A stretch of DNA of 64,000 nucleotides, from contig KK211381.1 in the NCBI GenBank assembly GCA_000621985.1, positions 251,238-315,237 on the forward strand, in the 5' to 3' direction. The position numbers and the translations under genes are program-made. The first letter of the stretch is position 1; every line of letters starts with the position of its first letter. This DNA comes from Lachnospiraceae bacterium V9D3004. GTDB taxonomy: Bacteria > Bacillota > Clostridia > Lachnospirales > Lachnospiraceae. Under the pieces are notes generated by a model. It saw only the letters and a program-made list of their open reading frames with translations. It was not told the origin of the DNA and did not search any database. Below, in pieces: positions 46,768-54,059 of the stretch.

Positions 46768-47637
46768 CTATTCGGTAACGTTTTCATTGTCCGGAACTGC
46801 CGGAGCTACTGTTGTATCCGGAACCGGAGTATTGCTTGAAGCATCGCTTGCAGGAGGATTGTTGACCGGCGGTTCGGTAGGTGCCGGCTCTTTGTTGCTG
46901 CTGCTGTCAGTCTGCGTCTCACTGGTGTCAGGTTCATCATCTTCATCCTCTTCCGGAGGAGCAGTCACCTTAGGCTTCTTGGTTGCCTTCGGCTTAGGAG
47001 TAGCAGTCGGCTTTGCTGCAGCCGGAGTAGCTGTTGAGGAAGGAGCCTTGGTTGTTATGGTTGTCGTGCTCATCTGGCTGTCATTCGGAGCATATGTTGC
47101 AACGCTGTATGAATTGCCACCGTCAGACAGATATTCTGATTTGACATATGCTTCGGTATTGTTGTATTTTACCTTAGTCCATCCGGTATTAAGCTTTTCA
47201 ACGAGTTCAACAGCTTCGCCCTTAGCAAGTCTACCAACAGTGTTTGACGTTGTGTCAGGTTTGCTTCTTACATTAACTGTAGTTGTCGCATATAAAGTAG
47301 TGACTGAATTCTCATTCTCTTCAAATTCGATATCACCGTCTATATTCTCATCAAAACGTCTCTCGCCGTCATCTTCTTCATCTTCTTCGATCTCAACAAC
47401 AGGAGTCGGTGACGGCTCATCATCCGTGCCGGCATCTTCCATCTCTTCGGTTATCTCCGGTGAAGGAGTAGGTTTGCTTAGATCTTCGCTCTTGCCCTTG
47501 CCAAGAAGCATCATTGATATATATATGATTGCAAAAATAATGGCACAGATTATAATCGCACTCCACACACCAATAATAAAATCAAATCTGAATTCTTTAT
47601 CTTCTTTTACTTTTCTGAAAAAATTCCCTATATTCAT
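46768..47637 (-). CDS. Membrane-anchored SH3b-domain protein
   Basis: 289 residues: a charged N-terminus, one membrane span (about 22-47), an acidic Pro/Glu/Asp linker, a bacterial SH3 domain (about 112-172, with TTVNVRSKPDTTSNTVGRLAKGE-like core), then a long Thr/Pro/Ala-rich low-complexity tail. This suggests a cell-wall-binding protein on the outer face. The opposite strand also carries a long open frame, a by-product of biased codons. Function unknown; it lies just upstream of mutS. Confidence 0.8.
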   Translation of the reverse strand: MNIGNFFRKVKEDKEFRFDFIIGVWSAIIICAIIFAIIYISMMLLGKGKSEDLSKPTPSPEITEEMEDAGTDDEPSPTPVVEIEEDEEDDGERRFDENIDGDIEFEENENSVTTLYATTTVNVRSKPDTTSNTVGRLAKGEAVELVEKLNTGWTKVKYNNTEAYVKSEYLSDGGNSYSVATYAPNDSQMSTTTITTKAPSSTATPAAAKPTATPKPKATKKPKVTAPPEEDEDDEPDTSETQTDSSSNKEPAPTEPPVNNPPASDASSNTPVPDTTVAPAVPDNENVTE

Positions 47638-47738
47638 ATTATGATCATTCTCCTGATATTTTATATAAATAGTAACCCGTTAAGTTCTCTCCCCTGTGTT
47701 CGTGTATGTTAAACACCAAACTTACTTGTGAATACCTG

Positions 47739-47800
47739 TTCAGCACCCCGGTTCATTGTCGCATAGCGCCAAGGAACATAAGGGCGTCCGAGACGCTAAC
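47739..47800. repeat. Intergenic palindromic element, truncated copy (family CAGCACCCC)
   Basis: TTCAGCACCCC (47739-47749) is followed by the arm GTTCATTG-T-CGC-ATA-GCG-C-CAAGGAAC (47751-47777), then GGGCGTCCGAGACGCTA (47782-47798) matching the first half of the second arm of the 50.3-kb element. The right half and the closing arm are missing. It lies between the SH3 gene and lexA. Confidence 0.8.
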
Positions 47801-47837
47801 TTTTATTATTATAACTTTTTTATATAAACTTGTCTAC

Positions 47838-47877
47838 AGAACATTTGTTTGACATAGAGGTTGTGGTATGGTATACT
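47838..47877 (+). promoter_or_regulatory. lexA promoter with LexA box
   Basis: TTGACA (47849-47854), 17 bases and TATACT (47872-47877) with an upstream TG (47869-47870). AGAACATTTGTTTG (47838-47851) fits the CGAACNNNNGTTYG SOS box except at its first base and overlaps the -35, as expected for LexA autorepression. Confidence 0.82.
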
Positions 47878-47917
47878 TTATAACAGTTTAAGTAATGTTA
47901 ATGGAGGTCAGACTATT

Positions 47918-48532
47918 ATGAGTAAAGGCAGGATCAGTTCCAAACAACAGGAAATTCTCGAATATATCAAAGAGTGCATTGTCAATCACGGTTATCCGCC
48001 TGCCGTAAGAGATATATGTGCTGCCGTCAAGTTGAAATCAACTTCATCCGTTCATTCTCATCTTGAGACACTTGAGAAGAACGGTTACATAAGACGTGAC
48101 CCCACAAAGCCGAGAGCGATCGAGATCATCGATGATGAATTCAATCTGGTAAGACGTGATATGGTCAACGTCCCGATCATCGGAACCGTCACAGCCGGAG
48201 AACCGATTCTCGCGACCGAGAATATCGAAGGATATTTCCCTGTTCTTGCTGATAATCTTCCCAAAGGGGATGTTTTCATGCTTCATGTAAAAGGTGACAG
48301 TATGATCAATGCAGGAATATTCGACGGTGACTGCGTCATCATAAAGCAACAGCCTACTGCCAACAACGGTGAGATCGTTGCGGCACTTATCGATGATTCA
48401 GCTACGATCAAACGTTTTTACAAAGAGAATGATCACTTCCGTCTTCAGCCTGAGAACGATGCACTGGATCCGATCATTGTTGATAATTGTGAGGTGCTCG
48501 GCAAAGTTGTGGCTTTATACAGACAGTTCTAG
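47918..48532 (+). CDS. lexA: SOS repressor LexA
   Basis: Represses DNA-damage genes and self-cleaves when RecA is activated. It has an N-terminal winged helix (about 1-72) with YPPAVRDICAAVKLKSTSSV and a C-terminal S24 domain with the cleavage bond Ala93-Gly94 in TVTAGEPI, Ser128 in VKGDSMINAGI and Lys165 in ATIKRF. The ATG at 47918 is set by GGAGG (47903-47907), giving 204 residues; a longer frame would start within the promoter. It overlaps the convergent rsfS by 4 bases. Confidence 0.97.
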   Translation: MSKGRISSKQQEILEYIKECIVNHGYPPAVRDICAAVKLKSTSSVHSHLETLEKNGYIRRDPTKPRAIEIIDDEFNLVRRDMVNVPIIGTVTAGEPILATENIEGYFPVLADNLPKGDVFMLHVKGDSMINAGIFDGDCVIIKQQPTANNGEIVAALIDDSATIKRFYKENDHFRLQPENDALDPIIVDNCEVLGKVVALYRQF

Positions 48533-48879
48533 AATATCACTTCTTTGCAATCTGCCCACATTCTTTCAAGATTATAGAATTCCCGGTCTTCTTTAGAGAA
48601 TACATGGATTATAACATCACCGCAATCCATCAGTACCCATGATGAATTCTGATGACCTTCTATTCTCGGAGCGGGAATTTTGTTTTTTTCTAATATTTCT
48701 TCCACACTGTCTACAAGAGCAGTTATCTGTGACGGATTGTTTCCGTTCGCGATCACAAAATAATCTGCGATCACGGAAACCTGTCCTATCTCTAGTATCT
48801 TGATGTTTTCGCCTTTTTTTTCTTCCAAAGCTTTATATATAAGTTCAGCTTTTTTTAATGCCTCAACGTGTGTGCTCAT
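48529..48879 (-). CDS. rsfS: Ribosome silencing factor RsfS
   Basis: Binds L14 on the 50S subunit and blocks subunit joining in starvation. ADYFVIANGNNPSQITAL and WVLMDCGDVIIHVFSKEDREFYNLERMW-type core segments (seen as NSSWVLMDCGDVIIHVF) are diagnostic. The ATG at 48879 has AAGGAGC 8 bases ahead, giving about 116 residues. Last gene of the obgE-nadD-yqeK-rsfS series. Confidence 0.95.
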   Translation of the reverse strand: MSTHVEALKKAELIYKALEEKKGENIKILEIGQVSVIADYFVIANGNNPSQITALVDSVEEILEKNKIPAPRIEGHQNSSWVLMDCGDVIIHVFSKEDREFYNLERMWADCKEVIF

Positions 48880-48911
48880 ATCTTTCAGCTCCTTGATAAT
48901 TTTTTGAGTGT

Positions 48912-48964
48912 TCAGCACCCCGGTTTATTGTCGCTCTGCGCCAATGAACACAGGGGGGTGCTGA
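48912..48964. repeat. Intergenic palindromic element, short copy (family CAGCACCCC)
   Basis: The outer stem TCAGCACCCC (48912-48921) with GGGGTGCTGA (48955-48964) is 10 bp and perfect. The inner arm GTTTATTG (48923-48930) with CAATGAAC (48942-48949) is capped by CGC-TCT-GCG. It occupies the gap between yqeK and rsfS, ending 3 bases from the yqeK stop. Confidence 0.85.
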
Positions 48965-48967
48965 CAG

Positions 48968-49540
48968 TTAGTTGTAGTATTTGCAGGCTTCTATTGATGT
49001 ATGGTCTATCGATTTACCTGTCTCTTTGAGATATTCGATAGTATTCTCAAGAATTATCCCGCACGTTTTATCAATATCAATATACACGTTACTTCGTGCC
49101 TGTGCAAGTCCCGGTATGTCTTTTCTGTTTGGTTCAATATAATCAGCCACATATATTATCTGTTCAAGTCTGGTCATCCCGGGCTTTCCGGTAGTATGAT
49201 ATCTTATCGCATTGATAATATTCTCATCGGTGATCTTGTATTTTTTTTCAGCCATATAGGCACCGGCTTTGCTGTGAATAAGTGAATAATTATTAAGCTC
49301 ATCTTCTGTAAGTTTAATGTTATTTGAATTACAGAATTTGATCAGCTCTTCATTGTTCATTTCTTTTGCACAGTCGTGCAGAATACCGGCCACTCCGGCA
49401 TCATGAAGAGATACATCATATCTCATTGCAAGATTCATTGCGGTGTACATTACACCAACCGAATGAATATATCTTCCGCGTTTTAATCTTTTTTTCATTT
49501 CACTCTGGAAATCATTAAGATCATGTTTCTCATGTTTCAT
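48968..49540 (-). CDS. yqeK: YqeK-type HD-domain phosphohydrolase
   Basis: HD-domain protein of the YqeK family, reported to hydrolyse diadenosine tetraphosphate symmetrically. RYIHSVGVMYTAMNLA near residue 22, the HD pair in AGILHDCAKEMN, IHSKAGAYMAE and YVADYIEPNRK are the metal-site blocks. 190 residues. Its place behind nadD is the standard one. Confidence 0.93.
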   Translation of the reverse strand: MKHEKHDLNDFQSEMKKRLKRGRYIHSVGVMYTAMNLAMRYDVSLHDAGVAGILHDCAKEMNNEELIKFCNSNNIKLTEDELNNYSLIHSKAGAYMAEKKYKITDENIINAIRYHTTGKPGMTRLEQIIYVADYIEPNRKDIPGLAQARSNVYIDIDKTCGIILENTIEYLKETGKSIDHTSIEACKYYN

Positions 49541-49584
49541 ATCTTTATAACACCTTCATTTATAAATATTATAAATATTCGTAA

Positions 49585-50202
49585 TTATAATAAATATTTG
49601 TATAATCTATGTTCATATATATAATCCAACACTTTTTCGGGAACTAGTTTCAGGCAATCGGTGTCAGAAACGGTCTTTCCTTCTTTGATCGCATTTCTAA
49701 TCTCCTGTGAAGATATATTGACAAGGTCAAATTCCAGAATGGTAATATCAGCATTATACATATCTTCAAGAATGTTCTTCTCTTTTAACAGCAGATCATT
49801 ATCTGTGTCACTTCTTGCGCATACGGCAATTGAAGCATGACTGAAAATGATATCAGGTTTATACCATTTTTTCATATATACAAGAGAATCCGCACCGACA
49901 ATGAATGTGTAGCTGTTCTCAGGATGTTCTTCGGTAAGGAGAGTCAATGTATCAGCAGTATAAGTTGTTCCGTTTCGTCTGATCTCATAATCTGATGCTT
50001 CCATGTAAGGATATCCGTTTATTGCAAGACTTATCATATTTAATCTGTCTTTGGGGTCTGTGATATCATTTTTATGAGGAGGGCATCCTGTAGGCATAAG
50101 CAGCACTTTATCAAGGCCAAGCTCTCTGTAGGCAGTATCTGCCATGGCCAGATGTCCTTTATGTACAGGATTGAAAGTTCCTCCAAGTATGCCTATATGC
50201 AT
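49585..50202 (-). CDS. nadD: Nicotinate-nucleotide adenylyltransferase
   Basis: Adenylates nicotinate mononucleotide in NAD synthesis. It has GILGGTFNPVHKGHLAMA with the HxGH-type signature, FIVGADSLVYMKKWYKP, and ISSQEIRNAIKEG near the C-terminus. 205 residues, full length. It lies between the palindromic element and yqeK. Confidence 0.96.
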   Translation of the reverse strand: MHIGILGGTFNPVHKGHLAMADTAYRELGLDKVLLMPTGCPPHKNDITDPKDRLNMISLAINGYPYMEASDYEIRRNGTTYTADTLTLLTEEHPENSYTFIVGADSLVYMKKWYKPDIIFSHASIAVCARSDTDNDLLLKEKNILEDMYNADITILEFDLVNISSQEIRNAIKEGKTVSDTDCLKLVPEKVLDYIYEHRLYKYLL

Positions 50203-50237
50203 ATGTTCACCACCGTATATTTATTGTCAGGAGAAAT

Positions 50238-50385
50238 TCAGCACCCCAGTTCCTTGTCGCTACGCGCCAAGGAACAATGGGGCGTCCGAGACGCTACGCG
50301 TCTTGTCCGCCCCATGAAATCATAAGAATTCAATTAGGAAAGCAAGCTTTCCACTTGAATTTCTTATGATTTCATGGGGTGCTGA
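50238..50385. repeat. Cloverleaf-like three-armed palindromic element (family CAGCACCCC)
   Basis: The outer stem TCAGCACCCCA (50238-50248) with TGGGGTGCTGA (50375-50385) is 11 bp and perfect. Arm 1: GTTCCTTG/CAAGGAAC (50249-50256/50268-50275) with CGC-TAC-GCG cap. Arm 2: ATGGGGCG/CGCCCCAT (50277-50284/50308-50315), then CGAGACGC-TAC-GCGTCTTG. Arm 3: an 18-bp stem (50316-50333 with 50355-50373, one bulge) capped by GGAAAGC-AA-GCTTTCC. It fills most of the space between nadD and obgE and abuts the obgE stop codon. Confidence 0.9.
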
Positions 50386-51675
50386 CTATTTATAATAATC
50401 AAAGACGTAACCGCATACGTCAACCGTGTCTCCGTCACTGATACCCATTTCTTCCAATTCTTCGAATATACCGTTATCTTTAAGGAAGTTCTGGAAGAAT
50501 ACAAATCCTTTTTCGGATTCGAGATTCGTATATCCAAGCATCTTTTCAATCCTCGGGCCATCAACATAATATACCTTTTCTTTTTCATCATAAGTGACGG
50601 AATAAGGTTCTTCTGTTTCTTCATATTCAAGTTCCGGAAAGTATTCCTGCTCATATATTACAGGTTCGTTTCCGAGTTTATCAAGTTCTCTTCTGACATA
50701 ATATAATAATTCCTTCACTCCCTTACCGCTTACGGCAGAGATTGGAAATACTTTGATCCCCTTTGGTTCGAATTCTTCTTTTAGAAGTGTTATTACGGTT
50801 TCTTCGTCATCACCGTAGAATACGTCAATCTTATTGGCGGCAATTACCTGTGGCTTCTTAGCAAGTAAAGGATCATAATCACTTAGCTCTTTGTTGATTA
50901 TATTAATATCATTAATGGGATCCCTGCCTTCTGTTGAAGCAGCATCCACCATATGTATTATCATTCGTGTTCTTTCGATATGTTTTAAGAACTCATGACC
51001 GAGGCCTACTCCTTCAGAAGCACCCTCTATCAACCCCGGAATATCAGCAATAACAAATCCGTCTGCATCCGACAGATCAACAACACCAAGGTTCGGGTCA
51101 AGTGTTGTAAAATGATAATTTGCGATCTTTGGTTTTGCATTGGTCACGCGCGAAAGGAAAGTGGATTTGCCAACATTTGGGAAACCTACCAGGCCAACAT
51201 CTGCAATAGTTTTAAGTTCAAGGATCACTTCAAGTTCACGACCGGGTTTTCCGGGCTGGGCATACTTTGGCGCCTGCATCGTCGGAGTCGCATAATGCTG
51301 ATTCCCTTTGCCGCCATTACCGCCTTTTAGTACAACAACTTCGCTTCCGGCCGACATGTCGGCAATTATCTTACCCGAATTGGCTTCTCTTACGACAGTT
51401 CCTTCCGGCACTTTGAGAATACAGTCTTCTCCGTCTTTTCCGTGACAGTGTTTTCCTCTGCCCTGTTCACCGTTGCCGGCAGAATATTTTCTCTTATGCC
51501 TGTAGTCGCTGAGCGTATTAATGTTCTTGTCGGCAACAAATATAAGATCGCCGCCTCTTCCGCCGTCACCACCATCAGGGCCGCCTGCAGGTACGAACAA
51601 TTCTCTTCTGAAACTTACACATCCGTTTCCGCCATTTCCGGATCTTATTGTGATCGTAGCAATATCAGCAAACAT
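50386..51675 (-). CDS. obgE: GTPase Obg
   Basis: Ribosome-associated GTPase. The glycine-rich Obg domain (about 1-158) starts MFADIATITIRSGNGGNG; the G domain has GFPNVGKST, DIPGLIEGA and AANKIDVF; a C-terminal OCT domain (about 350-429) is present. The ATG at 51675 is preceded by AAAAGGAGG; the longer open frame reads through the repeat element upstream and is not coding. 429 residues. Confidence 0.97.
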   Translation of the reverse strand: MFADIATITIRSGNGGNGCVSFRRELFVPAGGPDGGDGGRGGDLIFVADKNINTLSDYRHKRKYSAGNGEQGRGKHCHGKDGEDCILKVPEGTVVREANSGKIIADMSAGSEVVVLKGGNGGKGNQHYATPTMQAPKYAQPGKPGRELEVILELKTIADVGLVGFPNVGKSTFLSRVTNAKPKIANYHFTTLDPNLGVVDLSDADGFVIADIPGLIEGASEGVGLGHEFLKHIERTRMIIHMVDAASTEGRDPINDINIINKELSDYDPLLAKKPQVIAANKIDVFYGDDEETVITLLKEEFEPKGIKVFPISAVSGKGVKELLYYVRRELDKLGNEPVIYEQEYFPELEYEETEEPYSVTYDEKEKVYYVDGPRIEKMLGYTNLESEKGFVFFQNFLKDNGIFEELEEMGISDGDTVDVCGYVFDYYK

Positions 51676-51686
51676 ATTTACCTCCT

Positions 51687-51790
51687 TTTGCCGGGTTGGT
51701 GCGAACATTCCGCACTTCGTGCTCCACGTTCTTGCACCCGGCAAATGTGTGCTCATGCAAGCATGGCACACGCTTGCCGGGTTGGTGCTT
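51687..51790. repeat. Composite hairpin element with 15-bp direct repeats
   Basis: TTGCCGGGTTGGTGC occurs perfectly at 51688-51702 and 51774-51788. ACCCGGCAA (51736-51744) can pair with the first nine bases of either copy. Inside lie GCAC-TTC-GTGC (51712-51722) and a second hairpin GTGTGC...GCACAC (51747-51752/51766-51771) capped by CATGC-AA-GCATG. It separates obgE from the rpmA terminator. Confidence 0.85.
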
Positions 51791-51791
51791 C

Positions 51792-51821
51792 AAAAAAAGA
51801 GGTTGTTTTTTCAACAACCCC
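51792..51821 (-). terminator. Terminator of the rplU-prp-rpmA operon
   Basis: On the minus strand GGGGTTG (51815-51821) pairs with CAACCTC (51799-51805), one G-U, followed by seven T. It lies 40 bases after the rpmA stop. Confidence 0.88.
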
Positions 51822-51860
51822 TTAAGAATAGCATTCATTTTACTTAAAAGTAACTGTTAA

Positions 51861-52154
51861 TTATTCTGCTGCTTCCTCTACAGGATATACAGAAGCTATC
51901 TTCTTATCTCTTCCTTTTCTTTCAAAGCGAAGGATTCCATCAGCTGTAGCAAACAGTGTGTCATCTCTTCCTTTGCCTACGTTAAGACCCGGATGGATCC
52001 TGGTTCCACGCTGTCTGTACAGAATGTTGCCTGCTAAAACAAACTGACCGTCTGCACGCTTAGCGCCAAGTCTCTTTGATTCGGAATCTCTACCGTTCTT
52101 GGTAGAACCCATTCCCTTTTTATGAGCAAAAAACTGAAGATTCATTCTCAACAT
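51861..52154 (-). CDS. rpmA: 50S ribosomal protein L27 (with cleavable N-terminus)
   Basis: Conserved [21 protein letters not shown] core. It carries the Firmicute N-terminal extension MLRMNLQFF, which is cut between NLQFF and AHKKG by the protease Prp to give functional L27; the prp gene is directly upstream. The ATG at 52154 follows AAGGAGGTG by 9 bases, giving 97 residues. Confidence 0.97.
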   Translation of the reverse strand: MLRMNLQFFAHKKGMGSTKNGRDSESKRLGAKRADGQFVLAGNILYRQRGTRIHPGLNVGKGRDDTLFATADGILRFERKGRDKKIASVYPVEEAAE

Positions 52155-52187
52155 GGTACATTGCACCTCCTTTATAATCAAACAAGA

Positions 52188-52508
52188 TCAAATGATAGAA
52201 ATATACTCACTACCATATTCTTCCATCACACCTTCGATTCCGATTCTCATCGATCTCAAAAGCAATTCTGAAGATTCGCTTAATTCTTCCATTCTTAACA
52301 CCATAACGCCATCTTCTTCATCCTGTTCGAATTCAAAATAATCATCAGTAAGTCTGTCGATTGAATTAACTGTATTGATAGTCAATACCGAAACGGCAGA
52401 ACAAACTATATCATTACCGTCATCACTGAATCCGGCATGACCTGATATCTTGAATCCAAATAGCCTATGGTTTTCATTATAAAAAAATTCCGCATTAATC
52501 ATATTCAT
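52188..52508 (-). CDS. prp: Ribosomal-processing cysteine protease Prp
   Basis: Cleaves the N-terminal extension of L27. The catalytic pair is visible: His24 in ISGHAGFS and Cys36 in DIVCSAVSVL. About 106 residues. Its ATG at 52508 overlaps the rplU TGA by one base (TGATG); a GTG at 52511 is an alternative. Placement between rplU and rpmA is the universal Firmicute order. Confidence 0.95.
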   Translation of the reverse strand: MNMINAEFFYNENHRLFGFKISGHAGFSDDGNDIVCSAVSVLTINTVNSIDRLTDDYFEFEQDEEDGVMVLRMEELSESSELLLRSMRIGIEGVMEEYGSEYISII

Positions 52509-52816
52509 CACATCTTAATATTTTCAATCTTTACTTCGGTAAAATACTGTCTGTGGCCGTTCTTCTTGTGATATCCGGTCTTTCTCTTGTAACGATATAC
52601 AATGACCTTCTTGCCTTTGCCCTCAGATACAACCGAAGCTTCAACAACAGCACCCTCAACCGTAGGATTACCAACTTTCATCTCACCATCGTTAACTGCA
52701 AGAACCTGGTCAAATGTGTAGGATTCGCCGACGTTTGCATCAAGTCTCTCAACTTTGATGACATCTCCTTCGGATACCTTGTACTGCTTTCCACCTGTTG
52801 CAATAATAGCGTACAT
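52508..52816 (-). CDS. rplU: 50S ribosomal protein L21
   Basis: 102 residues with [18 protein letters not shown] at the start and [20 protein letters not shown] near the end, the L21 signature. First gene of rplU-prp-rpmA. A 110-base structured leader precedes it. Confidence 0.97.
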   Translation of the reverse strand: MYAIIATGGKQYKVSEGDVIKVERLDANVGESYTFDQVLAVNDGEMKVGNPTVEGAVVEASVVSEGKGKKVIVYRYKRKTGYHKKNGHRQYFTEVKIENIKM

Positions 52817-52957
52817 ACAAGCACCTCCTATATATAATTACTCGCCAGCTGTGGTGCCTGAATGATTCAGAACTTATACCTCGCTGAGCGGCATCGTGAA
52901 TCCGGTAATCCGGACGCTCACCAAGATAAGATAACACATAAATATTCTGTTTGTCAA
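52817..52957 (-). promoter_or_regulatory. rplU promoter and L21-type leader
   Basis: On the minus strand TTGACA (52952-52957) is followed after 17-18 bases by TTATCTT (52928-52934). The leader contains the hairpin TCCGG-ATTA-CCGGA inside TGAGCG/CGCTCA. Farther on, GCACC (52853-52857) is complementary to GGTGC (52821-52825), part of the AGGAGGTGC ribosome binding site. Firmicutes carry an L21 leader at this place; membership is inferred from position and structure. Confidence 0.65.
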
Positions 52958-52964
52958 GGGAAAA

Positions 52965-53390
52965 TTATAGGTTATCCTTATCCAAATATCTCATTCTTGA
53001 ATTATCCATTGATCTTGCTTTGGCAACAACTTTTAGCTTTTCATACTTTCTGCAGTCGGGACATATAGTGTCACTGTCAATAGGCTTGCCGCATATATTA
53101 CAGAACAAAGATGTGAACTTTCCATCATGACCTTTGTACTGAATACGTCCTTCACGTATCCACTGGCGTACCTGCATTTTGGATAAACCGAAATATTCGG
53201 CAACATCATCTTCATTTACATCGTTCGCCCTGATGAAATCACGAACCTCTTTGAACAGATTCATCTCAGCACATGCCGAACAATAATCCGAATCCGAATC
53301 CTTAGGGAGAATGCGATGACACTGTATGCAATATCTGTAACTGTCTGAAACACCAAAATTATTCATTTTTCTGCTATTGCTTTCAACCAT
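52965..53390 (-). CDS. YvyF-like zinc-ribbon / HTH protein
   Basis: About 141 residues with two zinc ribbons, CIQCHRI...YCSAC (about 21-41) and CNICGKPI...CPDC (about 97-113), on either side of a MerR-like helix-turn-helix (VAEYFGLSKMQVRQWIREGRI, about 63-83). This layout matches the TIGR03826/YvyF family annotated as flagellar-operon protein, but no flagellar genes are present here, so a flagellar role is not supported. ATG at 53390 with AAAGGAG 9 bases away. Confidence 0.75.
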   Translation of the reverse strand: MVESNSRKMNNFGVSDSYRYCIQCHRILPKDSDSDYCSACAEMNLFKEVRDFIRANDVNEDDVAEYFGLSKMQVRQWIREGRIQYKGHDGKFTSLFCNICGKPIDSDTICPDCRKYEKLKVVAKARSMDNSRMRYLDKDNL

Positions 53391-53433
53391 GTGCTTCAAC
53401 TCCTTTATGTATTTATCATTTAAAATTAAAAAT

Positions 53434-53462
53434 ATAATAACACATTATAAAATTTTTATCAA
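53434..53462 (-). promoter_or_regulatory. Promoter for the YvyF-like gene
   Basis: On the minus strand TTGATA (53457-53462), 17 bases, TATTAT (53434-53439), about 45 bases ahead of the start codon. Confidence 0.65.
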
Positions 53463-53478
53463 CGTAAACATTTCAAAA

Positions 53479-54018
53479 TCACTTGATAAGTAATACCATC
53501 TGGGCGGTTTCAACCATTGAATTGCCGCTGTCCATGCTGATCTTTTGGATATAGCGATGAGCTTCTTCTTCGGACATCCCGTGATTGTTCATAAGCAATT
53601 CTTTTGCCTCATTTATAATAAGCTTGTCTTTTTCGCTTCTGTTGGCAGGTTTCCTGTCTTTTTTCTTCTTTTTACGGTATATACTGTATGCCTCATCAAT
53701 TGCTGTTATAAGATCATTGACACGTAAAGGCATTGGAACGCATACTATATTATCATTATAACAATCCGAAACGATATTCATTGAAGCCAAAAGAATCATC
53801 GAGAAACTGTTAGGCAGTGCGGTATACAGATCATGATAAGGCATATCCTTAAGCCTGCTTCCGCACAGAACAATTCCGTCTTCAAGCTGATTGACCATAT
53901 TGATCACCTGAGCGGCATTGTTACATGTGAGCGACACATCGTATCCGTTTCGAACAAGTATGCTCTTGATCTTTCCGGCGTCTTCAATATTCGGGAAAGC
54001 AACAATAATGCTTAACAA
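53479..54018 (-). CDS. ANTAR-domain regulator with degenerate receiver
   Basis: 179 residues. The C-terminal ANTAR domain (about 118-179; INEAKELLMNNHGMSEEEAHRY with QKISMDSGNSMVETAQ) is an RNA-binding antiterminator module that recognises paired hexaloop hairpins. The N-terminal receiver-like domain lacks the acidic pair (AFPNIEDAG instead of DD/DE), the phosphoacceptor Asp (IVLCGSRLKD) and the Lys of the KP motif (VPMPLRV), so phosphorylation control is unlikely. It is 42 bases downstream of the glutamine synthetase homologue. No ANTAR target hairpin pair is seen in the short gaps here. Confidence 0.88.
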   Translation of the reverse strand: MLSIIVAFPNIEDAGKIKSILVRNGYDVSLTCNNAAQVINMVNQLEDGIVLCGSRLKDMPYHDLYTALPNSFSMILLASMNIVSDCYNDNIVCVPMPLRVNDLITAIDEAYSIYRKKKKKDRKPANRSEKDKLIINEAKELLMNNHGMSEEEAHRYIQKISMDSGNSMVETAQMVLLIK

Positions 54019-54059
54019 GTCGGTACTCCTTTCTGAATATAACGCATTACGTCAAATGA

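Noticed and set aside
46736..47644. A 302-codon open frame on the plus strand opposite the SH3 protein gene
   Set aside because: It is Ser/Val/Leu low-complexity with no domain, has no ribosome site, and mirrors the Thr/Pro/Ala/Asp-rich minus-strand gene that has a clear membrane span and SH3 domain.
50238..50385. Cloverleaf element as a tRNA or tmRNA
   Set aside because: No TPsiC motif, anticodon loop of seven bases or CCA-like end; stem lengths (11, 8+3, 8+8, 18+7) do not match tRNA.
50386..51771. Longer obgE frame starting within the palindromic element
   Set aside because: The extra 32 codons are Cys/His/Thr-rich, derive from the repeat, and lie before the AAAAGGAGG that defines the standard MFADIATI start.
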